A DNA stretch of 62,484 nt from Gilliamella intestini (GTDB taxonomy: Bacteria > Pseudomonadota > Gammaproteobacteria > Enterobacterales > Orbaceae), in NCBI RefSeq assembly GCF_900094935.1, contig NZ_FMBA01000002.1, positions 1-62,484 of the forward strand, in the 5' to 3' direction. The notes beneath the pieces are model-generated. The model saw only the letters and a program-made list of their open reading frames with translations, did no database searches and had not been told where the DNA came from. Positions 9,497-16,873 of this stretch are shown piece after piece (the first letter of the stretch is position 1; the number at the start of each line of letters is the position of its first letter). Both the position numbers and the translations under genes were made by a program.

Positions 9497-11611
9497 TTAT
9501 TGACCATTATTTTCTTGGTTGCTATCTGATGGTAAAAATTGTTTAGCTAGTGCTTTTAAGTCAGTATTTTTCAAAGTTTCTTTTAAATCAATATTTTTGT
9601 TACCTGATAAACGTGATAATACTGATTGTAATGCAGATTGCAAAACAGGACTTTGGTTCACAGTTCCTTCAATGGCTTTACCAACACTAATTGCCTTAGA
9701 AAAGCTATTAAAGAAGTTATCATTACCACCAACAATTTCGATATTTGCTTTACTAAATGCTGCAGCAAGCACATCGGCTTGTTCTCTGGCGATTTCTTTA
9801 TTAGCAGCAATTGCAGCCATGGCTTGTTCAAAGCCTTTTTCAAGTGCCAAACGAAACTCTTCATGATGTTGAGATTGTTCGCTCATTGTTGCCATCGCTT
9901 GGAATTTTTCGACTAAACCATTTGCTTCTGCTGTTAAGCGTTCACGAATGACTAGTGCTTCTGCAAGTCCTTGCTCTTTTGTTGCAGCTGCTTTAGCAAA
10001 ACCGATTCTTTCATCACCACGAGCTTGAGCAGATAGCTTTTCTTCAAGTACTTTAGCTTCAGTTAAGCCTTGTTTTTCGGTCGCTATTGCTTTCGCTTCA
10101 ATGACCTTGGCTTCTGATAAGCCTTTTTCTTGATTACCTTTTGCTTCAGCAAGTAGGGTTTCTGCTGTAATATTAGCTTTTACTAACCCTTCTTTTTCTT
10201 CTGCTTCAGCTCGTGCTTTACGAACTTTAGCTTCAGCTAAACCAATTGCCGCTTCTTCTGCTTCAATACCTTGAGCTAATTGTTTTTTTGCTTCAGCTTG
10301 TTTAGCTGCAGCTTCAAGTTCTGCTTGTGCCATTGTGCTAATTTCAATTGCACGATGTTTAGATGATTGCTCATCTGCTTCTGCTTGCTTTACTTGCTTA
10401 ACTAGTTCTTGTTCAGCTCTTGCTTCTGCCTCAATAATGGTTGTTTGTTTTTCACGATCAGCTTTAGATACTTCACGCACTTCCTTGATATTTTCTTCTT
10501 CAATTGCAACTGTTTTCTCAACCGCCACACGCTCACGAATAACATTAGCGATCTGTTTCTTTTCTTCTTCTAGAACTTTATCTTTTTCAATACGTTGTAA
10601 TTCAACTTCACGTTCACGAGCAACAATTTCTAGTGAACGTGCTCTTTCGACTCGTTCTTCCTCAATAGCAATAGCTCGCAAACGATTTTGTTGTGCAACT
10701 TCAACTTCACGTAAACGGTTTTCTTCACGCACTTCAATTTCTTGTTGAGACTGAATCCTTGCTTGCTCAGCCTTTAAACGTTCTTCTTCTTGTACCTTTA
10801 ATGTTTCTGCTTTTTCTCGAGCACGAATTGTTTCGATCTCACGATTTTGGCGAGCTTCAGCATCGGCTTGTTGACGCTCAAGTTCTAATTTTGCTTCAAT
10901 AGTTTCGGTATCTTTTTTCTTTAATGCTAATTCAAGATCTCTTTCACGTTTGTTCGTTTCATCTTTATGAACGGCAGTAATAGAAGTAATTTTGTTTATC
11001 CCTTCAGCATCAAAAATATTATCTGGATCAAGTGATTTTATTGGAGTTTGTTCTAAATAATCAATAGCAACATCTTCTAACGCATAACCATTAAGATCCT
11101 TTCCGATAACATCAATAATACGTTCACGAAAATTCATACGATCTTCAAATAGCTTGGCTAATTCAAATTGCTTACCTACAGTTTTTAACGCTTCTGAGAA
11201 TTTTGCGCTAAATAGCGAACTTACAGCTTTTTGATCTGATGCTCTATCTACACCAATTGATTTTGCAACTTTTAAAACATCTTCAGTAGTTTCATTAACA
11301 CGAAGATAAAAAGCGACACAAATATCTGCTCGCAAATTATCTTTACAAATTAAACCATCTTTTCCTCGGCGTTCTACATCAAAAGTAATTAATGAAATTT
11401 TCATAAATTCTTTTTTATAAATTACAGGATAAACTAAAGCACCTGTAAAATGAACTTTAGGTTTTGAGGTCATATCATTAACGATAAGCGCTGTACCTTG
11501 AGGAACCTTAATATAAAAAGCTTTAAATAATAAGAAAAATCCCATTATAACTAAAAAGATAATTCCTACTGTTATAAGAAAAAATATTACTGTATCAGTA
11601 TTTATAGACAT
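9497..11611 (-). CDS. yqiK: Flotillin-like band 7/SPFH protein, YqiK type, extended
   Basis: The 704-residue protein has one N-terminal membrane helix (about 7-31), a band 7/SPFH domain (about 35-200) and a very long charged coiled coil (about 215-580), followed by an Ala/Gly-rich segment typical of flotillins. E. coli YqiK is about 550 residues; the extra length here is mostly coiled coil with recurring EKxGLxEAK-type units between about 460 and 570. Flotillins scaffold ordered membrane microdomains. Directly upstream lies the YqiJ-like OB-fold protein, the usual flotillin partner. The symbol is by family resemblance; orthology with E. coli yqiK is likely but not proven. Confidence 0.85.
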   Translation of the reverse strand: MSINTDTVIFFLITVGIIFLVIMGFFLLFKAFYIKVPQGTALIVNDMTSKPKVHFTGALVYPVIYKKEFMKISLITFDVERRGKDGLICKDNLRADICVAFYLRVNETTEDVLKVAKSIGVDRASDQKAVSSLFSAKFSEALKTVGKQFELAKLFEDRMNFRERIIDVIGKDLNGYALEDVAIDYLEQTPIKSLDPDNIFDAEGINKITSITAVHKDETNKRERDLELALKKKDTETIEAKLELERQQADAEARQNREIETIRAREKAETLKVQEEERLKAEQARIQSQQEIEVREENRLREVEVAQQNRLRAIAIEEERVERARSLEIVAREREVELQRIEKDKVLEEEKKQIANVIRERVAVEKTVAIEEENIKEVREVSKADREKQTTIIEAEARAEQELVKQVKQAEADEQSSKHRAIEISTMAQAELEAAAKQAEAKKQLAQGIEAEEAAIGLAEAKVRKARAEAEEKEGLVKANITAETLLAEAKGNQEKGLSEAKVIEAKAIATEKQGLTEAKVLEEKLSAQARGDERIGFAKAAATKEQGLAEALVIRERLTAEANGLVEKFQAMATMSEQSQHHEEFRLALEKGFEQAMAAIAANKEIAREQADVLAAAFSKANIEIVGGNDNFFNSFSKAISVGKAIEGTVNQSPVLQSALQSVLSRLSGNKNIDLKETLKNTDLKALAKQFLPSDSNQENNGQ

Positions 11612-11642
11612 AATTTACTATTCTCCAAAAAATTAATTCTAA

Positions 11643-12290
11643 TTATCCGTTAAACTCTTCAATGCTAATGATTTCGTAACAATTATTGGTTGTATCATAT
11701 CGCAGTAATACTGCTTTATCTCCACGTTTAAATTGATACGTTTTATTCCCTCTAACTTGTAAAATTAGTCCTGCTCCACCATCTTCATAAATTGCTTCTC
11801 CTTTTATTTCATTTACGATACTAGATCGTATTTCAACAATTTGTCCCAATAGCGACTTGTAATCATTAGTTATACTTAGTTTTTTAAATATAGGACGTAT
11901 AGGTTTTATGACAAATGCAGTAAGGTAAACAGCGGCAATTAGCGCAATAACAAAAACGAATGCCCCAACAAAAAAATAAAATAAAATAAAATCATGTAAA
12001 GGTAAAATAAAGAGCCGAAAACAAAAATAAGTAATTGCCCATCCGAAAAAAGAAATTGAGGTGATAACTAATGTCATTGGCACTTCATTAAAACCAAACT
12101 TTAATAATAAACCACCAAATCCTGAAGAAGGCATATCAGCAGCTATATCATCTAAGTTAATTGCTATATCTAAGCAATCAATACTTAAAATACCAATTGC
12201 AGCAACTAACCAATACAGAACACAAAGTGTTAGTAAGGCGCTAAAGATAACAACGGGAAAAGAAAAAAATATCCCCCAGAAAAACTCCAT
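11643..12290 (-). CDS. yqiJ: YqiJ-like membrane protein with C-terminal OB fold
   Basis: The 215-residue protein has membrane helices near residues 10-35, 72-95 and 103-128, then a soluble domain from about 145 to 215 with the GQIVEI ... FKRGDKAVLLRYD pattern of NfeD/YqiJ-type OB folds. Such proteins pair with flotillins and are thought to stabilise or tether them. The gene lies 31 bases upstream of the flotillin gene, the same order as yqiJ-yqiK in E. coli. Sequence similarity to E. coli YqiJ is modest, so the assignment rests on architecture and neighbours. Confidence 0.75.
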   Translation of the reverse strand: MEFFWGIFFSFPVVIFSALLTLCVLYWLVAAIGILSIDCLDIAINLDDIAADMPSSGFGGLLLKFGFNEVPMTLVITSISFFGWAITYFCFRLFILPLHDFILFYFFVGAFVFVIALIAAVYLTAFVIKPIRPIFKKLSITNDYKSLLGQIVEIRSSIVNEIKGEAIYEDGGAGLILQVRGNKTYQFKRGDKAVLLRYDTTNNCYEIISIEEFNG

Positions 12291-12395
12291 TATATTTCCT
12301 TTACACTCATATTTTTTAAGCAGTTATTATAACTGGCTAGCTATTATTATATTTTTATTCGGTTATTTTAACTTAAAAAAATAAAACCTAAAAAT

Positions 12396-13088
12396 TTAAT
12401 TCGTTTGTTTTTCCTTTAATCTGGCTAAAATTGCTGCGGCATTTTGATTGCTCGATTTTATTCCTGCCTCCTCAAGTTTACGATCAAGTGAATCTTGATT
12501 TTCAGATACCGATAATTCTTTTTTTGCTTCGAGCGTTGCAGCCGTTTGTTCTTGACGTTTTTTGATTCGCTCTAAAGAATCTAAGGCTGTTTGTAATTTG
12601 GTTGTTGAATTACCATAACGTTGAGCAATTGCTGATTGTGCTTTTTGAACACTTTCTGTAGCTTTTACAATATCTACTTGTTGTTTTAGATTACAAATAT
12701 TAATTTCTGTTTGTGATATTGTTTGGCGTAAATTTTTTACATTTTCAGCAAAATATATTGCTTGTTCTTTTTGATCTTTACATTTAGTTTCAAGAACAGA
12801 AAGCTTTTCAGCAACTTCTAAAGCTAAATTTTCATTATTATTTTCTAATGCTTTGATTGCATAATTTTCATACTCAGTAATTTCTGCTTGAGTTTTTTCA
12901 ACTTCTTTATCTGCTAATTTTTGTTGAGCAAGTATGTTTGCCAATGATTCTTTAGCTTCTTTTAATTCAGCATCTGCATCACGAATTTCTTGATCCAATA
13001 TGCGTAAAGCTTGCGTATCGATAATTGCTTCACCCGTTTCATTAACACCACCACGAAGTGCTGTAACAAGTTTCTTGAAGATAACCAT
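12396..13088 (-). CDS. yjfJ: PspA/IM30-family protein, YjfJ type
   Basis: The 230-residue product begins MVIFKKLVTALRGG, an amphipathic N-terminal helix typical of PspA/IM30, followed by an almost continuous charged coiled coil to about residue 185. No signal peptide or membrane helix is present. PspA/IM30 proteins bind stressed inner membranes and form ESCRT-III-like assemblies. I chose ATG at 13088 because AAGGAG lies 8 bases upstream; a longer frame starting at 13109 would overlap yjfI and lacks this site. The gene follows yjfI, as in E. coli yjfI-yjfJ. Confidence 0.85.
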   Translation of the reverse strand: MVIFKKLVTALRGGVNETGEAIIDTQALRILDQEIRDADAELKEAKESLANILAQQKLADKEVEKTQAEITEYENYAIKALENNNENLALEVAEKLSVLETKCKDQKEQAIYFAENVKNLRQTISQTEINICNLKQQVDIVKATESVQKAQSAIAQRYGNSTTKLQTALDSLERIKKRQEQTAATLEAKKELSVSENQDSLDRKLEEAGIKSSNQNAAAILARLKEKQTN

Positions 13089-13105
13089 TGTAAATCTCCT
13101 TGTTA

Positions 13106-13759
13106 TCAATTTTGATTCAATTTGTTAAAGTTAATATGCTGTTCATAAGCTTCGGTAGCTTTAATAACATTATCCGATAAAGTTTCTAATTCATAAATAA
13201 TGTTACTTAATAACGAAGAGGCACTCAATGCTCCGTACATAATATAATTTAATGAACCATCACCTGTTGTTTCTATCGCAATTGTTGATAATGGAAATAG
13301 TTTTCGAGTACACAATACTTCTTCATTAAATTGACTCGGTTGGGTAACGATATCAACAGGCCAAAGTAGCGCCTCAACAACTATTTGCAGATTTGAAACA
13401 CTTAAAAATAAAGGAAGATCACCATATTTATGCATAGTGATATGCAAACAAGCATCAACCCCGTCGATAATTTCAACACTGGCAAAGCCTTGATTAAATA
13501 ATTCTGAATCATGCAAAGCCTGATAAAGATCGGTAATTGACCAAACTTCATTTTTTTTCATTTCATTGTTTTCCTGTTTCTTATTAACACTTGTGCTATT
13601 TATTATTGGTAGACGAAATTGTTTTTCAATTTCAAGTAATCTAGTTGTATTTTCAGGTAAAATCCAAATTTCTTTTTTTATAAATCCTAGTTCACGTAAG
13701 CGTTGTCTATATTGTTGTTGATAAAATGCTGAGCTTTTAGGCTCTTTTGTCCTTTTCAT
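13106..13759 (-). CDS. yjfI: YjfI-family (DUF2170) protein with N-terminal extension
   Basis: This 217-residue protein is the first gene of the five-gene operon. Residues about 70-205 correspond to DUF2170/YjfI (WSITDLYQALHDSE ... MYGALSASSLLSNI). E. coli YjfI is only about 133 residues. The extra N-terminal 65 residues include YRQRLRELGFIKKEIWILPE, a short basic helix followed by a strand, which resembles small ribbon-helix-helix-like DNA-binding modules; that is an inference. An internal ATG at 13561 has AGGA upstream and could make a 151-residue form. The ribosome-binding site of the long form is weak. Function of DUF2170 is unknown. Confidence 0.8.
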   Translation of the reverse strand: MKRTKEPKSSAFYQQQYRQRLRELGFIKKEIWILPENTTRLLEIEKQFRLPIINSTSVNKKQENNEMKKNEVWSITDLYQALHDSELFNQGFASVEIIDGVDACLHITMHKYGDLPLFLSVSNLQIVVEALLWPVDIVTQPSQFNEEVLCTRKLFPLSTIAIETTGDGSLNYIMYGALSASSLLSNIIYELETLSDNVIKATEAYEQHINFNKLNQN

Positions 13760-13809
13760 AGATACTTGGTATTTAATGTAATCATTAATATGGTCTATAT
13801 TAACATAAA

Positions 13810-13840
13810 ATTATTACATGTAAATATCACATGTAATAAT
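13810..13840. promoter_or_regulatory. Perfect 12-bp inverted repeat, candidate operator of the yjfI operon
   Basis: ATTATTACATGT at 13810-13821 and ACATGTAATAAT at 13829-13840 are exact reverse complements separated by 7 bases. The site lies 51 bases upstream of yjfI and about 15 bases downstream of the predicted -10 box. That position suits a repressor operator at the start of the transcript, though an mRNA hairpin in the leader is also possible. Confidence 0.6.
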
Positions 13841-13854
13841 TTCATGTCTAGTTA

Positions 13855-13883
13855 AATATAGAAATAACTTACATTATTCACAA
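13855..13883 (-). promoter_or_regulatory. Predicted sigma-70 promoter of the yjfI operon
   Basis: Read on the minus strand, TTGTGA (13883-13878) and TATATT (13860-13855) are separated by exactly 17 bases. The predicted start would fall near 13848, just before the inverted repeat. No sigma-54 consensus, which drives the classical psp operon, was seen here. Confidence 0.5.
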
Positions 13884-14008
13884 TCATTTAAGCAACTATG
13901 ATAATACATATACATAAAAAGCTTGCTTTTTACCGGGAAAGATAATTCTCTTAATCATGAAATGTAAATAACTTAGCATTTTCCTATATATTATTTAGAA
14001 CAAAATAA

Positions 14009-14674
14009 TCATAATTTTGGTAAAATCGAAACCGCAAAATCAAGCGAGGCGCAGATGATAAAATAAAAGACTATAACAAATAAAAAGATTTCTGTTGGAT
14101 AAATCATACTACGATTATTAATTTGGGTTGCAATAAAAGTAAATTCCGCCACTCCAACAATATAGGCTAACGAAGTATCTTTAATCAGTGATACCCATTG
14201 ATTTACAAAAGACGACAACATCATTTTAAGGGCTTGTGGTAATATGATAAATATAATAACTTGCTTTTTAGTTAAGCCTAATGAAAACGCCGCTTGCCAT
14301 TGTTCTTTAGCCACAGCAATCATACCTGCATGAACTGAATGTCCAATGTATGCAGCGCCTATCAAGGATAAAGCAAATATTACCGTTGCAATTGCTGGCA
14401 CATCTAAACTAAGTAACACAGGTAGAAGAAAGTAAGTCCAGAAAATAAGCATAATGACAGGAATAGCTCTTAAAAAACCAAGTATACCAACTAAAAAATA
14501 ACGCATAACTCCTTTTAAGACAGTCAACCCGACTCCAGCAAGAATACCCAAAAAAGTTGAAAATATAATTGCGGCAAAACTCATTAACAGCGTTAAAAAA
14601 ATTCCTCCGGGAAAATTTCCCCACATCATATAACTGAAATTGTGGTAAATAACCTCTAAACCTTTAAGCTCCAT
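14009..14674 (-). CDS. Polar amino-acid ABC transporter permease (second)
   Basis: The 221-residue inner-membrane protein belongs to the His/Glu/Gln/Arg permease family. It has about five hydrophobic helices and the cytoplasmic EAA loop near residues 128-155 (VAKEQWQAAFSLGLTKKQ ... LPQ) that docks the ATPase. It is 6 bases after the first permease and has an AAGGTG ribosome-binding site. It most resembles GltK/GlnP-type permeases, but substrate cannot be read from sequence. The transport operon ends here without an ATPase gene. Confidence 0.85.
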   Translation of the reverse strand: MELKGLEVIYHNFSYMMWGNFPGGIFLTLLMSFAAIIFSTFLGILAGVGLTVLKGVMRYFLVGILGFLRAIPVIMLIFWTYFLLPVLLSLDVPAIATVIFALSLIGAAYIGHSVHAGMIAVAKEQWQAAFSLGLTKKQVIIFIILPQALKMMLSSFVNQWVSLIKDTSLAYIVGVAEFTFIATQINNRSMIYPTEIFLFVIVFYFIICASLDFAVSILPKL

Positions 14675-14680
14675 AAATGA

Positions 14681-15406
14681 TTACACCTTACCTATTTGCA
14701 ATCGTTTTGCTTGATAAATATTACCCAAAGTTCCAACAATCACTATCGCCAAAATATATAATAAAGTTGCAATAGCAAAATCTTGAAAGGTTTTTAATGA
14801 TTCGGTTTCAACTTGACGCGATACATAAGAAAGCTCTAACACACCAATAGCCATTGTTAACGACGAATTTTTGATAATATTCATGTACTGACCAATCAAA
14901 GGCGGAAATGCAATACGAAAACTTTGTGGCAAAATAATAAATCGCATACTTTGCCACCAATTTAAACCTAATGCCAATGAAGCCTGTTCTTGTCCCCGCC
15001 TTACACCAGCTATACCTGCTCTAAATTCTTCGGCAATAAAAGCACTGGAATAACAAGTTAAACCAACTAAACCGATTATAAATTCAAATGACGGCATTTT
15101 CAGTGAAAAAAACAGCAACTGGATTTGCGGTTCGTCAAATAACCATAATTTAAATTCTATTGGTAATAAATTACCCACACCAAAATACCAAAAAAAGAGT
15201 TGAGGCAATAACGGAGAATAACGAAAAATTGCGTTATACCCCATTACTATAATTTGAATAATTTTAATTCGACTTTGTTGAGCAATAACCAGCAAAAAAC
15301 CTAGTGATGTTGAAAATATGATGGTTAGCAATGAAATAGCTAACGTAACTAAAAAACCATCCCACAACCACCACAAATAACGAAGCTCAAGTAATTGCTC
15401 ATACAT
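14681..15406 (-). CDS. Polar amino-acid ABC transporter permease (first)
   Basis: The 241-residue protein is a second member of the polar amino-acid permease family, with an EAA loop at about 138-165 (GVRRGQEQASLALGLNWWQ ... LPQ). It is probably the partner of the following permease in a heterodimeric channel, as in GltJ/GltK. It begins 2 bases after the binding-protein gene stop, so the two are translationally coupled. Substrate is unassigned. Confidence 0.85.
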   Translation of the reverse strand: MYEQLLELRYLWWLWDGFLVTLAISLLTIIFSTSLGFLLVIAQQSRIKIIQIIVMGYNAIFRYSPLLPQLFFWYFGVGNLLPIEFKLWLFDEPQIQLLFFSLKMPSFEFIIGLVGLTCYSSAFIAEEFRAGIAGVRRGQEQASLALGLNWWQSMRFIILPQSFRIAFPPLIGQYMNIIKNSSLTMAIGVLELSYVSRQVETESLKTFQDFAIATLLYILAIVIVGTLGNIYQAKRLQIGKV

Positions 15407-15408
15407 AA

Positions 15409-16236
15409 CTACTGACCTTTACCAATTTTAAAATCACCACGAGGCATCGCTGATGGAGTTTCAGGTCCAAACCAATGATTATAAATCGTTAATGCTTCAC
15501 CATCTTTTTCTAGTGTTAACAAAATTTGATTCACTTTATCTTTTAAACGAGTTTCGCCTTTTGGTATACCAACAGCTTGATATTCTTGAGTAATACTAAA
15601 TGGTGAAATTTCAAATACAGCTCGCTGTTCTTCTGGTAAATTCGCTAATAGACCGATTAATTTTGCATCATCTTGAGTAATTGCCTGCACAACACCATTA
15701 CGTAATGCTGCAAACGCAAATGGTGTATCATCATAAGAAATTACTTTAGCTGTTGGATATTTTTCTCGCAATGTAATTTCCATGACTGTACCTTTATCGG
15801 CACCAATACGAATATTTTTCAAATCATCAGCTGATTTCAATACTCCTTTTTTTGCTACAAATTTCTGGCCAGTCGCAAAATAAGGAAGGCTAAAATCAAC
15901 GGTTTTTGCTCTTTCATCAGTAACGGTAAAATTAGCTACAATTAAATCAGCTTTTTGGGATGTTAATAATGGAATTCGATTGGCTGGATTGGTTGGGACA
16001 AGATCAACTTTAACATTGAGTGCTTTACCGATTTCATTTGCATAATCAACGTCAAGACCAACAATTTTATTAGTCTTTTCGTCAATATAACCAAATGGCG
16101 GATTACTATCAAATACCGCTATTTTGATTTCCCCACGTTTTTCGATGTCATCAAGGCGGTCTGCGTAAGCTGAATTTACACCTAACATACTACTTATTAA
16201 TGCGACCACTGTTAGTGATTTAGTCAACAATTTCAT
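15409..16236 (-). CDS. Periplasmic amino-acid binding protein (SBP family 3)
   Basis: The 275-residue precursor has a signal peptide with predicted cleavage after AYA at residue 25. The mature part begins RLDDIEKRGEIKIAVF and carries the family-3 pattern GLDVDYANEIGKAL, followed by ADLIVANFTVTDERAKTVDFS near residue 95-115. That segment contains residues that bind the amino-acid alpha groups in the family. It is the first gene of the importer operon and has a GGGAG ribosome-binding site. Ligand may be glutamate, aspartate or another polar amino acid; this cannot be decided here. Confidence 0.88.
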   Translation of the reverse strand: MKLLTKSLTVVALISSMLGVNSAYADRLDDIEKRGEIKIAVFDSNPPFGYIDEKTNKIVGLDVDYANEIGKALNVKVDLVPTNPANRIPLLTSQKADLIVANFTVTDERAKTVDFSLPYFATGQKFVAKKGVLKSADDLKNIRIGADKGTVMEITLREKYPTAKVISYDDTPFAFAALRNGVVQAITQDDAKLIGLLANLPEEQRAVFEISPFSITQEYQAVGIPKGETRLKDKVNQILLTLEKDGEALTIYNHWFGPETPSAMPRGDFKIGKGQ

Positions 16237-16431
16237 CCTGATTCTCCCTAATAAAGGTTATGTTATGTACCGTTAAAGTCTAGCAACAAAGAATCAAATA
16301 AATAAATAACAAATACTCACATGGTTATAACTTAAAGTTATATGTGACAATTTTCGATTAATAACACTAGGAAAACTAATACAAGCTAAAACAGCTTATA
16401 TCACTATTTTGATTTATTTAACAATATTAAT

Positions 16432-16854
16432 TTACCCTACTATCTCGCTATCAACAAAAAAATAAGCAATTTCTTTTTCAGCCGAGGTTAGAGAATCTGA
16501 GCCATGTACGGCATTTTCGGTCATACTGTCAGCAAAATCAGCTCGCAAAGTGCCAGCGGCTGCTTTAGATAAATCAGTTGGTCCCATCAATTCTCGATAA
16601 CGTTTAATGGCATTATCGCCTTCCAGAATCTGAACAACTATCGGCCCAGATATCATAAATTTAACCAACTTATCAAAAAATGATTTACCTTGGTGCTCAG
16701 CATAAAATCCTTCTGCCTGTTCTTTGGTTAATCTAAGCATTTTTAAGGCAATAATGTTAAGTTTTGCTTGGCTAATACGGGTTTCAATTTCACCAATCAA
16801 TTGTTTTTTAACGGCATTAGGTTTGATGATAGATAAGGTTCTTTCAATAGCCAT
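16432..16854 (-). CDS. ndk: Nucleoside diphosphate kinase
   Basis: The 140-residue enzyme transfers phosphate from ATP to nucleoside diphosphates, balancing NTP and dNTP pools. It starts [15 protein letters not shown] and the phosphorylated histidine is H117 in NAVHGSDS. I chose ATG at 16854 because AAGGAG precedes it; a frame extending to 16881 would add residues not found in the family. It follows pbpC by 19 bases, preserving the yfhM-pbpC-ndk order of enterics. Confidence 0.97.
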   Translation of the reverse strand: MAIERTLSIIKPNAVKKQLIGEIETRISQAKLNIIALKMLRLTKEQAEGFYAEHQGKSFFDKLVKFMISGPIVVQILEGDNAIKRYRELMGPTDLSKAAAGTLRADFADSMTENAVHGSDSLTSAEKEIAYFFVDSEIVG

Positions 16855-16873
16855 AGGTTTGCTCCTTGTTGGT

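Noticed and set aside
9519-9916. Plus-strand open frames opposite the flotillin gene
   Set aside because: Repetitive coiled-coil codons produce long antisense frames; the products are Ser/Ala/Cys-rich shadows without starts or ribosome-binding sites.
13760-13930. Sigma-54 promoter for the PspA-like operon
   Set aside because: No TGGCAC-N5-TTGCA-like sequence was found; a sigma-70 pair fits better, and no PspF-like gene is present.
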